Shown here: one piece after another, positions 1 through 9,152 of the stretch | Layout: the number at the start of each line of letters is the position of its first letter | How positions within the stretch are numbered: the first letter of the stretch is position 1 | Assembly: GCA_021806205.1 (NCBI GenBank) | Contig: JAJZXX010000176.1 | Location: forward strand, 19,996-83,995 | Direction: 5' to 3' | Source of the DNA: Bacillota bacterium | GTDB taxonomy: Bacteria; Bacillota; Sulfobacillia; Sulfobacillales; Sulfobacillaceae | DNA: 64,000 nt | Made by a program: the position numbers and the translations under genes | Notes under the pieces: model-generated | Seen by the model: only the letters and a program-made list of their open reading frames with translations | Database searches by the model: none | What the model was told of the DNA's origin: nothing

Positions 1-815
1 GGGAGCCGTGGAAATTTGCCAAAGTCGGGTTTGCGCCGCTGCAAATAGGCGTTGCGGCCCTCCTGAGCCTCTTCGGTCATGTAGAACAGCATCGTAGCAT
101 CTCCTGCCAACTGTTGGAGCCCGGCCAGCCCATCTGTATCGGCATTAAAGGACGCCTTGAGAAATCGTAAGGCAATCGGGCTTTTTTCCAGCATTTCGCG
201 ACACCACTCAACAGTGGTGGCTTCCAACTGGTCCAGGGGTACGACGGTATTGATTAAGCCCATATCGAGGGCTTCCTGCGCAGAGTATTGCCGGCATAAA
301 TACCAAATTTCCCGGGCTTTTTTGTGACCCACAATGCGGGCCATGAGAGCCGCACCGTAGCCAGCGTCAAAACTCCCCACTTTGGGCCCGGTTTGTCCAA
401 AACGGGCATTGTCCGCGGCGATGGTGAGATCGCAGACCAAGTGAAGCACGTGCCCGCCGCCAATGGCATAGCCAGCCACCATGGCGACCACTGGCTTAGG
501 CAGATAGCGTATCTGTTTTTGCAACTCCAGGACATTGAGGCGTGGAACCCCGTCCGTGCCTACATAGCCGGCGTCCCCACGAATGCGCTGATCGCCTCCC
601 GAGCAAAAGGCCAAGTCGCCGGCACCCGTCAAGATGGCCACGCCGATGCTGGGATCATCCCGGATGATGTTAAAAGCGTCTTCCAACTGAAACAATGTAT
701 CGGGGCGAAAGGCGTTGCGCACCTCGGGCCGGTTAATGGTCACCTTGGCGATTCCCTCAAACTGGTGCAACAGAACGTCGGAGTACTCTTTTTTCAGTTG
801 CCAATCAAAACCCAT
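1..815 (-). CDS. menB: 1,4-dihydroxy-2-naphthoyl-CoA synthase MenB (3' end just cut by window edge)
   Basis: Crotonase-fold enzyme that closes the second ring of menaquinone by converting o-succinylbenzoyl-CoA to 1,4-dihydroxy-2-naphthoyl-CoA in the cytoplasm. About 271 residues are visible, ending in a [11 protein letters not shown] tail typical of MenB C-termini, so only the last bases lie outside the window. The crotonase oxyanion segment (CSGGDQR) and the conserved [11 protein letters not shown] helix are present. The ATG at 815 follows an AGGAGGG ribosome site at 7-nt spacing. It lies 59 bp behind menH and is the last visible gene of a menF-menD-menH-menB operon; menE and menC, which follow in Bacillus, would be outside. 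Family assignment is secure. Confidence 0.95.
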   Translation of the reverse strand, partial: MGFDWQLKKEYSDVLLHQFEGIAKVTINRPEVRNAFRPDTLFQLEDAFNIIRDDPSIGVAILTGAGDLAFCSGGDQRIRGDAGYVGTDGVPRLNVLELQKQIRYLPKPVVAMVAGYAIGGGHVLHLVCDLTIAADNARFGQTGPKVGSFDAGYGAALMARIVGHKKAREIWYLCRQYSAQEALDMGLINTVVPLDQLEATTVEWCREMLEKSPIALRFLKASFNADTDGLAGLQQLAGDATMLFYMTEEAQEGRNAYLQRRKPDFGKFPRL

Positions 816-874
816 CGCATATCCCTCCTAAGAATCCTACAAAGCTTCCTAGTGAACCGACTTATTTCGCGTGC

Positions 875-1699
875 CTACTCATGATCAGGTTCCCCGTGTT
901 TCAAAAAGTTGGTGACGAGGTTCCTAAACCGCAAGGGTTGCTCGGCGTGCACGGTATGTCCTGATGCTGTGACGGGGACCCATGATGCGTTAGGCATTTC
1001 AAGGGCCATTTGCTCGGCAATGGAGCAAAATTTTCTATCCAAAGCCCCGGTCACAATAAGTGTCGGTATGTTTAATTCGCGTAATTGGTCTAACAGCGAA
1101 CGTTGTTCTCCCGAGCCTGCTCCGCGAAGGCTTTGCGCCAATCCGAAGGCCGTGTTGGCCAAGCGGACTTGGTTTTCCTGGTCGCGTACCGCTTGGGACT
1201 GAGCCTCAAATAGCGGCAAATTGGCCCAGTGCGAGACAAACCAATCCAATCCCCGGGATTCAATGGTTTGGGCCAATTCGCGATCTCTCACCTGGCGCTC
1301 GCTTCGTTCCTCCTCATCGCTGATTCCCCAAGACGCGCTTTCCAGGATTAGTGTGGTCAGGCGCTGAGGATTTTTTAAAGCAAATTGCAGGGCATGCCGC
1401 CCACCCATAGAATAGCCTAACATAGCGGATTTGGGGAGGGACAGGTGATCCAGCAAGGCGCCCAGCCGAACCGACACGGACTCCAACGATAAGTCGGGGG
1501 GATTAAGGGGGGCAGGGGTGGATCCGTGACCTGGCAAGTCCGGCGCGATGACGAAATGGCGCTCGGCCCAAGACGGAGCCAGGGCTCCCCACGAGGCATG
1601 CGAGCCCGTAAAACCGTGCAACAATACCAAAGGCGAGGATTGAGGGTTGCCCCAGGCCTGGTAGTACCAGGCCTGTCCTAGTAATCTTACCAGCGGCAT
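875..1699 (-). CDS. menH: MenH-type alpha/beta hydrolase (SHCHC synthase)
   Basis: Probable 2-succinyl-6-hydroxy-2,4-cyclohexadiene-1-carboxylate synthase, which removes pyruvate from SEPHCHC in menaquinone synthesis. The 274-residue protein has the alpha/beta-hydrolase oxyanion motif HGFTGS (near residue 28), the nucleophile elbow GYSMGG with Ser97, and a late ASGH histidine near residue 250. The ATG at 1699 directly abuts the menD stop codon (TAA|ATG), implying translational coupling. Sequence alone cannot exclude a related esterase, but its place between menD and menB makes MenH the natural call. Confidence 0.85.
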   Translation of the reverse strand: MPLVRLLGQAWYYQAWGNPQSSPLVLLHGFTGSHASWGALAPSWAERHFVIAPDLPGHGSTPAPLNPPDLSLESVSVRLGALLDHLSLPKSAMLGYSMGGRHALQFALKNPQRLTTLILESASWGISDEEERSERQVRDRELAQTIESRGLDWFVSHWANLPLFEAQSQAVRDQENQVRLANTAFGLAQSLRGAGSGEQRSLLDQLRELNIPTLIVTGALDRKFCSIAEQMALEMPNASWVPVTASGHTVHAEQPLRFRNLVTNFLKHGEPDHE

Positions 1700-3370
1700 T
1701 TAGGAAGTCTCCTGGCTTTGATGGAGCTGTCGGTGGACAGCAGCCGATTCCGCACGCTCGGTGGTTTGCCATTCCAGTATGCGCAGGCCGGGCTTTTCCA
1801 TGAGGCTGATAAAGCAGTCCTCAAACTCTCCATAGTCGGTAGCGTGGCGATAGGCCGCGCCATACAAAGTCGCTACGCCGGAAAAGTCTATCTGGTGAGG
1901 TGTCCCAAATAGTTCTTCAAATAAATCAGGTTCCAAAGTACTTTGGGATAAGTAGGAAAAAATGGCGCCACCCTGGTTGTTGATGATCACAATCATGGCG
2001 TTGAGCGCGTACTTTTGCGCATAAACCAGTCCCGTGAGATCGTGGTGAAAGGCTAGATCGCCTAATACCGCCAATACGTCACCGTGGTGACGCGCAATCC
2101 CGAGCGCAGTCGAATTCAGGCCATCAATGCCATTGGCGCCGCGATTGGCATATAGGTTGAGGTCTCCCTGATGATAGAACGCATCCAAATCACGGACTGG
2201 CATGCTACTTGCCACAAGAACTGGCCCACGATTCTTACCCCAAAGGCGCTGAAGATTCGCGTAAAAGCGACCCTCAAAATTCGTGGGGCTTTGGGCCAGG
2301 ACAGATTGGATGCGAACTTTGGCGTCTCGGTCCGCCTCTCGAATCATTGCTGAGTACGTATTGAGTTTCACCGGTTCTAGGTCGATAAGGGCTTTGAGGG
2401 TCTGGCCGGGGTCCCCTTCGATGACTAGACTGTCGAGATGGTCGGGATCGCGGAATCCGCCCGGCCAGTCCAAAAGAATCAGTCGAGCCTCTTGGGCCCA
2501 CTGATTAAAGGATTTGGACGTCAGGGGACTGCCTAGCCGGATAACCAAATCGGGTCGGTTTGGTCGAAAAGCCTGGCGCAAAAAGGTGTCGTAAGCGGTG
2601 ATGACTCCACCTAATCGAGCGGTTTTAGCCAGGGGATCGACAAAAATCGGCCAGTTTTTAGCGATCAGGGTGTCAATCACGGCACCGGGGATAGCGGGTG
2701 CTTCAGGACCCAAGGCCAAAACTAGACGGTTAGCCTGTTCTGTCCAGCCGCGGGCCATGGTGAGGGCTTCAGAGGATGCGGTCATGATCGGGGCGAACTG
2801 GGGACCCATGAGAGCAGGCGATGCCTCACCCGATTCCGGTAATAATGGCTCGCGCAGGGGAAAATTGATATGGATCGGGCCACACGGGCGCGAGAGAGCA
2901 TAGTGCACGGCGCGCACGGCGACCTGCGCGGCATGGCGGGCTGGTGGGGTATTAGCGCCTGGTGTCGGCATATCCTGAAACCACTTGACGTGCAGCCCAA
3001 AGAGGTGTACCTGGTCGATCGTTTGGCTGGCGCCGACATCCCGCAATTCGCGCGGGCGGTCTGCGGTCAGTACGATTAAGGGGATCCGGCTCAGCCAGGC
3101 TTCCGCGACAGCCGGAAAGAAATTGGCAGCGGCGGTGCCCGATGTACACAGTGCAGCGACTGGTTGAGCCGAGGCCTTGGCGATCCCTAACGCAAAAAAT
3201 GCCGCCGAACGTTCATCGAGGGCGACCGTCACCCGCATGGCGGGATTCTCCCGGATTAAAATGGCCAGCGGTGTGGACCGTGAACCGGGCGTAATGACAA
3301 CATCCTTAACCCCGGATTGCGCCAACTGTGCCACAAAAGCGCCTAAATAAGGTCTGAGCGAGGGATTCAA
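1700..3370 (-). CDS. menD: SEPHCHC synthase MenD
   Basis: Thiamine-diphosphate enzyme that joins isochorismate and 2-oxoglutarate to give SEPHCHC, the first committed menaquinone step. The 556-residue length fits the family. N-terminal pyrimidine-binding residues (TPGSRSTPLA near residue 28, CTSGTAAANFFPA near 72) and the C-terminal diphosphate/Mg site (GANGIDGLNSTALG, then VLAVLGDLAFHHD) are both present. It starts with TTG at 3370, sharing the 4 bp TTGA with the menF stop, so it is translationally coupled to menF. Confidence 0.96.
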   Translation of the reverse strand: MNPSLRPYLGAFVAQLAQSGVKDVVITPGSRSTPLAILIRENPAMRVTVALDERSAAFFALGIAKASAQPVAALCTSGTAAANFFPAVAEAWLSRIPLIVLTADRPRELRDVGASQTIDQVHLFGLHVKWFQDMPTPGANTPPARHAAQVAVRAVHYALSRPCGPIHINFPLREPLLPESGEASPALMGPQFAPIMTASSEALTMARGWTEQANRLVLALGPEAPAIPGAVIDTLIAKNWPIFVDPLAKTARLGGVITAYDTFLRQAFRPNRPDLVIRLGSPLTSKSFNQWAQEARLILLDWPGGFRDPDHLDSLVIEGDPGQTLKALIDLEPVKLNTYSAMIREADRDAKVRIQSVLAQSPTNFEGRFYANLQRLWGKNRGPVLVASSMPVRDLDAFYHQGDLNLYANRGANGIDGLNSTALGIARHHGDVLAVLGDLAFHHDLTGLVYAQKYALNAMIVIINNQGGAIFSYLSQSTLEPDLFEELFGTPHQIDFSGVATLYGAAYRHATDYGEFEDCFISLMEKPGLRILEWQTTERAESAAVHRQLHQSQETS

Positions 3371-4740
3371 TAGAGTTCACCCTCCAGTTCCAGTGCACTT
3401 AGCATGGTGCCGAATTTCCAATCGGATTCGGCCAATTCAGCATCCGGATTAGACTCGGCCATAATGCCGCATCCGGCAAAAATCTTAACAGTATCATCTT
3501 TGACGATTCCCGAACGGAGCGCCACCATCCATTGGCCGTCGCCGTTCAATTGACTGAATCCGAAGGATCCGGCGTACCATCCCCGGGTAAACGGTTCGGC
3601 TTGTTCTACGATGTAGCGCCGCGCGGTCTCAACCGGATATCCCGCGACGGCGGGCGTGGGATGCAACTGGTGCGCCACGCTCCAAATGCTGGCGGTAGGC
3701 TTCAAGATGGCGTGAATCGGCGTCATCAGGTGTTGGACCGTCGGCAGTCTTTTCAAAAGGGGTGCATCGGGCATGGTGATTGACTCCGTCAGTGGGTCCA
3801 AGGCGTTTCGGACGTGTTCACGGACCACCGCATGCTCACGCTGGGTTTTGGGGTCACCCTTCATCACCGCTGCGTAAGAAAGGTCTTCTTCTGGAGTGAT
3901 GCCTCGGGGAGCCGACCCTGCCAACGACATGCTATCTAGCCGATTCCCCTGCACGTTCGCCAAAAGTTCGGGCGTGGCTCCCAAAAAGACCGCTCCGCCA
4001 CGGCGAAACCCAAAGACGGTCGCGTCAGGGTTTTGGACTTTGAGATTGTCCAGAGTCACTGACACGTTGACAGGCTCTTTAAATGAAAGAGTGAGCGCGC
4101 GTGCCAGCACGACTTTGTCAAAATCCCCGGATCGGATGTGAGCTGTTGCGCGCTCGACTTCCAATCGCCAACGATCTCGCGAGGGGCGCGACGTGACCTG
4201 AATCGGAACTGGGTCAGATGCCCCGGCAGGATTCGGCGAAGTCAGTGTCTGCCAAATGGGCTCTAATTGTGCCAGATAGTGCTCCCAAGCGTGGTCGGGG
4301 TCGATCGCCGCATGCACCGTCACCGTCATTGCCTTGCCGCGAGACAAAATGTGGACCCGCGGAATGGCTGCGTAGACCGAGGGCCAGCCCGGCCACGGGG
4401 AGTCCTGCGAAAACGCCAGGCCGGCCACGATGGGGGTGGTGTCGGGAAGCCCTTCGGATCTCAGTTGTTGTGTCTTGGAATGAAGAAACAAAATGCCATC
4501 GGTGTGATTCCACTGCCATTCGCGGGTAATCCCGAGTCCCAACGCAGCGTGGCCATCGGGCCATGCACCATACCAGCCTAACCCCTGAAAGGCCGCAAAG
4601 ACCGGAACGAGGGGAAAGGCAGGAATCACCAAAGATTTAGCGAACCATTCTCTATGACCCGTACGGCGAACTCGCTCATAAGCCTCTTGGAGATGCTCGT
4701 CAAACCAGGTCCGCGTCAGGGTTACGACACCGGTATCCAT
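3367..4740 (-). CDS. menF: Isochorismate synthase MenF
   Basis: Chorismate-utilising enzyme that isomerises chorismate to isochorismate, the entry to menaquinone. The 457 residues include the chorismate-binding C-terminal half with FDKVVLARAL (the conserved lysine segment), MSLAGSAPRG, and FTRGWYAGSFGF, all diagnostic. It is the first gene of the men operon. The ATG at 4740 has no upstream Shine-Dalgarno, and a TTGATT-16-TATAGT promoter places the expected transcription start on the start codon itself, so the message may be leaderless. The alternative is a slightly later start. Confidence 0.94.
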   Translation of the reverse strand: MDTGVVTLTRTWFDEHLQEAYERVRRTGHREWFAKSLVIPAFPLVPVFAAFQGLGWYGAWPDGHAALGLGITREWQWNHTDGILFLHSKTQQLRSEGLPDTTPIVAGLAFSQDSPWPGWPSVYAAIPRVHILSRGKAMTVTVHAAIDPDHAWEHYLAQLEPIWQTLTSPNPAGASDPVPIQVTSRPSRDRWRLEVERATAHIRSGDFDKVVLARALTLSFKEPVNVSVTLDNLKVQNPDATVFGFRRGGAVFLGATPELLANVQGNRLDSMSLAGSAPRGITPEEDLSYAAVMKGDPKTQREHAVVREHVRNALDPLTESITMPDAPLLKRLPTVQHLMTPIHAILKPTASIWSVAHQLHPTPAVAGYPVETARRYIVEQAEPFTRGWYAGSFGFSQLNGDGQWMVALRSGIVKDDTVKIFAGCGIMAESNPDAELAESDWKFGTMLSALELEGELY

Positions 4741-4774
4741 ACCGATACTATAGCGCAGCCGGGAGGCAAATCAA
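4740..4774 (-). promoter_or_regulatory. men operon promoter, possibly leaderless
   Basis: On the minus strand a -35 TTGATT (4774-4769) and a -10 TATAGT (4752-4747) are separated by 16 bp. Seven bases past the -10 falls on position 4740, the A of the menF ATG. This is inferred from consensus only. Confidence 0.55.
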
Positions 4775-4802
4775 TAAACGTCGAACTGGGGCGCATATCG
4801 TG

Positions 4803-4808
4803 TATAAT
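4803..4808 (+). promoter_or_regulatory. -10 element for the phosphotransferase gene
   Basis: A perfect TATAAT lies 24 bp before the chosen ATG at 4833. No clear -35 is seen at the usual distance. It is divergent from the men promoter, with about 50 bp between the two -10 boxes. Confidence 0.4.
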
Positions 4809-4832
4809 ATGACAATTTCGATAAAAACCACC

Positions 4833-5633
4833 ATGATCCACGAGATTCGCGCCGTCTGGCCGGATTTGTTGGAGGAGCCCATCGAGTGGTTTGATCAGGG
4901 CTGGGATTTTTTGGTGGTGGTGATGGGCCGGCACTGGGTGGTGAGAAGGCCAAGAAGCCCGGCTGGGATGTTTAGGTTGCGGCGCGAAGTTCTGCTGTTA
5001 AACAACATGCCCCTCTCGCCGGTCAAAATTCCGCGTTATGTCCGATCGAGTAACACGATGGCCGTCTATCCCTTTATTGAGGGCCAGCCAGTCTCAGGAC
5101 CCGCGCCGGGACTTCTGCTAAAAGACCTGGCAGCATTTATCGGGTGGCTTCATGATCAGTCGGGACCCGAACCCTGGGTCAATCCCCTGCATAAATGGGT
5201 GCGGTGGTTTGATGCGCAAAGCCAGCGCATCCTGGCCGGAGACATTCTCGGACTGATGCCGGTGCGGGATGCCAAGCGCGTGAAAGAGCGCTTGGCGAAA
5301 GGTCTTTCCTGCTTGCGCGCGAGTGCCTTTAGACCGGTGCTGCTGCATGGGGATTTGGTGCGGGATCATGTGCTTGCCTCTTCAGAGGGTCGCCTGACCG
5401 GCGTCATTGATTTTGGCGATTGGCGCGTGGGCGATCCCGCGTATGACTGGGCGGGGATTCCGGAACTCGATGAGTTGTGGCCGGAATCGGGGGTTGAGGC
5501 GGAATTTGCCGAGCGGATACAATTTTACCGTTTTATGGCGCCGTTTTATGCGATTGAGCGCGGTATCAAAAGCGGTCAGACCGAATTGGTGGAGCGCCAG
5601 CTGAATTTGGTCCACCGCCTATTATCCAGATGA
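4833..5633 (+). CDS. Aminoglycoside-phosphotransferase-fold protein
   Basis: Member of the APH/choline kinase-like phosphotransferase family; the substrate is unknown. The 266 residues carry the Brenner catalytic loop VLLHGDLVRDH and the metal-binding segment VIDFGDWRVGDPAYDWAG, the hallmarks of active APH-type kinases, resembling macrolide phosphotransferases. An upstream in-frame GTG at 4800 overlaps the -10 box, so ATG 4833 is preferred even though no ribosome site precedes it. The stop codon TGA lies inside the Shine-Dalgarno of pheA. It could phosphorylate a drug or a cell metabolite such as a sugar or amino alcohol; the sequence does not decide this. Confidence 0.8.
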   Translation: MIHEIRAVWPDLLEEPIEWFDQGWDFLVVVMGRHWVVRRPRSPAGMFRLRREVLLLNNMPLSPVKIPRYVRSSNTMAVYPFIEGQPVSGPAPGLLLKDLAAFIGWLHDQSGPEPWVNPLHKWVRWFDAQSQRILAGDILGLMPVRDAKRVKERLAKGLSCLRASAFRPVLLHGDLVRDHVLASSEGRLTGVIDFGDWRVGDPAYDWAGIPELDELWPESGVEAEFAERIQFYRFMAPFYAIERGIKSGQTELVERQLNLVHRLLSR

Positions 5634-5641
5634 GGTGACAC

Positions 5642-6466
5642 ATGTACTATCAGGGAGAACCTGGGGCTTTTAGTGAAGCGGCTATGCGGCATTATTTTCC
5701 TAAAGCGGATCCTCGCGGTCTTTCATCTTTTGCGGAGGTGTATGGGCGGCTTCGCGCGGATCGAAAGGCGGCTGCCCTACTGCCCATCGAAAACGCCTAC
5801 CGGGGGCCGGTGGTCGAAGTGTGGGATCGGCTCTTGGAAGATCTTTCACTGAGTATCTGGGGTGAAGTGGTAGAGCCGGTGCCTCTGGCGCTGATGGCAC
5901 CGTTGGGCGAGTCGCTGGAGAGCATTACGCGGGTTCGTTCGCATCCCCAGGCGCTCATGCAAAGCCGCGGATATTGGGAGCCCCGGGGCTATCGGGCCGA
6001 GCCCTCGCTAGATACTGCGGGCAGTGCCCGCGAAGTCGCCGAAAACCGATGGCCAGGTGTGGCGGCTATCGCCCATCCGGCGGCTGCAGCCCGCTACGGG
6101 CTCCATATTTTGGCCGAGCCGCTGCAAGACTATCCGGACAACCGCACGCGATTTTGGCTGATAAGCCAAACTGAACCTTCTGTGGATGCGCCGGCCCGGC
6201 TCGCCGCCAAAGCGGCCTTGGCATTGGACATCGCCCATGAGCCAGGGTCATTGGTTGAGACGCTCATGATCTTTTCCCGTCGCCGCATAAACTTAACGAA
6301 AATCGAGTCGAGACCGCGCCCGGGCGTTCCGTTTGAGTTTCGTTTTTGGATCGAAGTGTCGATTGGCCAAACCGGGTCCGATGAGTGGGACGAAGTGTTT
6401 GACGAACTCCAAGACCGGGGATTGTACCATCGGTTGCTTGGTCACTTTCCGGTGTACAGCCTCTAA
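5642..6466 (+). CDS. pheA: Prephenate dehydratase
   Basis: Converts prephenate to phenylpyruvate in phenylalanine synthesis. The 274 residues show the N-terminal YQGEPGAFSE signature, the IENAYRGPV segment, a DNRTRFWLI motif in the catalytic domain, and a C-terminal ACT domain (about residues 190-274) with EPGSLVE and the KIESRP motif known from phenylalanine feedback binding in this family. It is a monofunctional enzyme with no chorismate mutase domain. The ATG at 5642 has a GAGGTG ribosome site formed across the previous stop, so it is co-transcribed with the phosphotransferase. Confidence 0.94.
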   Translation: MYYQGEPGAFSEAAMRHYFPKADPRGLSSFAEVYGRLRADRKAAALLPIENAYRGPVVEVWDRLLEDLSLSIWGEVVEPVPLALMAPLGESLESITRVRSHPQALMQSRGYWEPRGYRAEPSLDTAGSAREVAENRWPGVAAIAHPAAAARYGLHILAEPLQDYPDNRTRFWLISQTEPSVDAPARLAAKAALALDIAHEPGSLVETLMIFSRRRINLTKIESRPRPGVPFEFRFWIEVSIGQTGSDEWDEVFDELQDRGLYHRLLGHFPVYSL

Positions 6467-6470
6467 ATCG

Positions 6471-6499
6471 TTGCGGTCTGACCCGATTCGTCGTACAAT
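6471..6499 (+). promoter_or_regulatory. Promoter of the acyl-CoA synthetase gene
   Basis: TTGCGG (6471-6476) and TACAAT (6494-6499) are separated by exactly 17 bp, just after the pheA stop. Consensus-based inference only. Confidence 0.5.
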
Positions 6500-6562
6500 A
6501 ACTAAAAGTTTCGAGTTGCAAAGTTTGTTTCTAACAAATTTATGATTTCGGGGGGTCGTAGG

Positions 6563-8410
6563 ATGTCTTTCGTGAACCTTACCGAAATTGTCCAACTCAC
6601 TGCCAGGCGTCTGCCTGATCATCCTGCCCAGCGGTATTGGGATGGTTCGGAGTGGATTGATCGCAGTTATAAAGAATTGTGGGAGGCCATTCAATCCACG
6701 GCTCGCGGTCTTAAAACGCTTGGCATGAATCCGGGGGATCGAGTTGGTCTCATGGCCAAAACCCGGCCTGAGTGGGTCATTGCGGACTATGCGATTTTAC
6801 TCGCTGACTTGGTAACGGTGCCCCTCTATCCTTCCATCCCTCCAGAACAAATTTCTCATATTGTCGAAGACGCGGGCATTACCTGGCTGATTGTCGACGA
6901 CCAGAGCGAACTGACCAAGCTTCCCCCTACGGTTCAGGGGTTGTATTTCGACGGAGATCCCCAGGGGTCGGGCGCGTTTGGCCGTCTGGCCGTAGCGGGA
7001 CCCCCTTTGAAACCCGAGCGCTCCCGCAACGATTTGGCTACCTTGGTATACACATCCGGAACCACTGGCAATCCCAAAGGGGTTTGTCTGACCCACGGGA
7101 ACTTACTCGCCAATGTCGAGGCCATTGCCGCCATCGCCCAAGACAACCTCGATTTCTCTATGACGCCGACCGATGTCGCGCTCGCATTTTTGCCGTTGTC
7201 GCACATTTTGGAACGAACCGGTCATAACGTCCTGATGTGGCATGGGGTGACCCTGGCCTATGCCCGGTCCACCGATCAACTTCCGCAAGACCTCTTAACT
7301 ATCCGCCCAACGTTGATGATAGCGGTGCCACGGGTCTTTGAAAAAATGTATGCCCGAATTCATGAACAGGTGCGCCAGGCCGGGGCCATCAAGCGGATGT
7401 TGTTCGATGCGGCTGTGCATGCGGGGTGTCGGCGATATCATCTTCTGACGGCCGAAAAACGGCTGTCCTCAAGCCTGAACACGTCAATGAGGCTTTATGA
7501 CCGCTTGGTATTTCGCCAGGTGCGCCGGGCGCTGGGCGGTCGGCTGCGCTTTGCCATTGCGGGCGGTGCCGCGCTATCGCCTGACATTGGCCTCTTCTTT
7601 TTTTCCGTGGGGATTCCCGTTTTGGAGGGTTATGGCTTGACGGAAACGGCACCCGTTATTGCCGTGAATCGGCCTCCCTTACCGCGTTACGGCACAGTGG
7701 GACTGCCGTTGTCCGGTATCGAGGTTCGCGTGGCGGACGATGGGGAGATACTGGTGCGCGGTCCCAGTATCTTTTGGGGATACTGGAATCTGGCGGAAGA
7801 GACCCAAGCCGTGCTCAAAAACGGGTGGTTTCACACCGAAGATGTGGGCCATTTGAGTCCGGATGGCTACCTATCGGTTACGGGGAGAAAAAAGCAGCTA
7901 ATTGTGCTGTCTACTGGGAAAAATGTGGCACCACAGCTTGTCGAGCAAAAGCTCTTGCTGAGCCCCTGGATTGAGCAGGCGGTCGTGTTGGGAAACGGTC
8001 AAAAATATGTGACGGCGCTTTTGTACGTGGAACCAGGCCGTCTTCGCGCGTGGGCCCAAAAGTCCGGCAAACAGTCGCTGGATACGCCGCTTTTGTTAAA
8101 GGACGGGGATTTGATGGCGATCCTAAAGGCCGAAGTGGACCGCACCACCAGGAATTTGGCCAGTTTTGAACGTCCCAAGCGATTCGCTTTATTGCCAGAG
8201 GCTTTGTCTGAGGAGCGCGGCGAGTTGACCCCCTCGCTTAAAGTGAAGGTGTCGGTGGTTGAACAGCGGTATGCGCATTTGATCGAGGGGACAGACCCGC
8301 TGCCCGGTTTGGCGCAAAACCTGCGAAGGGAGCACCGTATCGGATCGGCTCTCGCGGCCCTCGGCGCAGGTGCGCTCGTGGCTCTCATCATCCGTCTTAT
8401 CGTGGGGTAG
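6563..8410 (+). CDS. Long-chain fatty acyl-CoA synthetase with C-terminal membrane tail
   Basis: AMP-forming ligase activating fatty acids to acyl-CoA through an acyl-adenylate. The 615 residues include the AMP-binding motif LVYTSGTTGNPKGV, GYGLTETAPV, and the hinge/ligase segment TGRKKQLIVLSTGKNV, which place it in the FAA1-like long-chain group. The last about 22 residues form one hydrophobic helix (LAALGAGALVALIIRLIVG), suggesting a tail anchor that holds the enzyme at the membrane. ATG 6563 has a G-rich ribosome site; ATG 6542 lacks one. Its 3' end overlaps the convergent yigZ gene by 14 bp. Confidence 0.9.
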   Translation: MSFVNLTEIVQLTARRLPDHPAQRYWDGSEWIDRSYKELWEAIQSTARGLKTLGMNPGDRVGLMAKTRPEWVIADYAILLADLVTVPLYPSIPPEQISHIVEDAGITWLIVDDQSELTKLPPTVQGLYFDGDPQGSGAFGRLAVAGPPLKPERSRNDLATLVYTSGTTGNPKGVCLTHGNLLANVEAIAAIAQDNLDFSMTPTDVALAFLPLSHILERTGHNVLMWHGVTLAYARSTDQLPQDLLTIRPTLMIAVPRVFEKMYARIHEQVRQAGAIKRMLFDAAVHAGCRRYHLLTAEKRLSSSLNTSMRLYDRLVFRQVRRALGGRLRFAIAGGAALSPDIGLFFFSVGIPVLEGYGLTETAPVIAVNRPPLPRYGTVGLPLSGIEVRVADDGEILVRGPSIFWGYWNLAEETQAVLKNGWFHTEDVGHLSPDGYLSVTGRKKQLIVLSTGKNVAPQLVEQKLLLSPWIEQAVVLGNGQKYVTALLYVEPGRLRAWAQKSGKQSLDTPLLLKDGDLMAILKAEVDRTTRNLASFERPKRFALLPEALSEERGELTPSLKVKVSVVEQRYAHLIEGTDPLPGLAQNLRREHRIGSALAALGAGALVALIIRLIVG

Positions 8411-9014
8411 TCGGGATCAGTCGCTTGAGCGACTGGGATTCCAATAGCCTCCAGGTGCGGAGCGAGGCCTGGTGTAGTGCGCTATGAAAGATATCAAGGG
8501 CATTTTGCTGCACATCGACATGGACGGTGACCTCGGCGCCAAATTCGGCGTGCCAGGTCAGAGTTAATCGATCCAGATGCCGCTGAAGCCGCTCAAAAGC
8601 GGCGTAACCCAGTTGGATCACCTGATGCTCCACGTCGACCATGATCGCCGCTTGGGTGGCATTCAACGCCATCAGGGCTGCCTGGTGATAGGCCCGCATT
8701 AATCCGCCCCGCCCCAATTTCACGCCGCCAAAGTACCGGATGACAACCACGAAGGTTTCGTCCCAGTTTTGCTTCGTGAGATTCCCTAAGATGGGCCGCC
8801 CGGCAGTCCCTTGGGGCTCGCCGTCGTCGAAGGCTCGGCTGAGACTCTCTTTAATGCGATAGGCCCAGGTGTAGTGGGTGGCCCCGGGATAGGCGTGGCG
8901 GGCTTCGCTGACCAGGGTTTGGCATTCCTCCGGCACGACGATCCGGCGTGCCCATCCGATAAACCGGGAATGGTTCACCAACAATTCTTGCGGTGTGGAC
9001 GTATACACTGTCAC
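8397..9014 (-). CDS. yigZ: YigZ/IMPACT family protein
   Basis: Member of UPF0029 (YigZ/IMPACT). The role is not firmly established; bacterial members are soluble and suspected to act near translation. The family signature DGEPQGTAGRPIL is present around residues 70-82, followed by VVIRYFGGVKLGRGGL, and a smaller C-terminal domain completes the 205 residues. The start is GTG at 9014 with GGAGG 7 nt upstream. It is convergent with the acyl-CoA synthetase and monocistronic. Confidence 0.9.
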   Translation of the reverse strand: MTVYTSTPQELLVNHSRFIGWARRIVVPEECQTLVSEARHAYPGATHYTWAYRIKESLSRAFDDGEPQGTAGRPILGNLTKQNWDETFVVVIRYFGGVKLGRGGLMRAYHQAALMALNATQAAIMVDVEHQVIQLGYAAFERLQRHLDRLTLTWHAEFGAEVTVHVDVQQNALDIFHSALHQASLRTWRLLESQSLKRLIPTTPR

Positions 9015-9152
9015 GGCGGTGCCTCCGATCGCGCATCTTTACAGGTTGTTCGCGTACACTAGCATATCGCTGGCGCGCCTGCTGTACTAGTCACAAAGAG
9101 AGGTCAATGGTATGGTGAGGGTGATCGGCAACGTTGGAGAGGAGGTCCAAAA

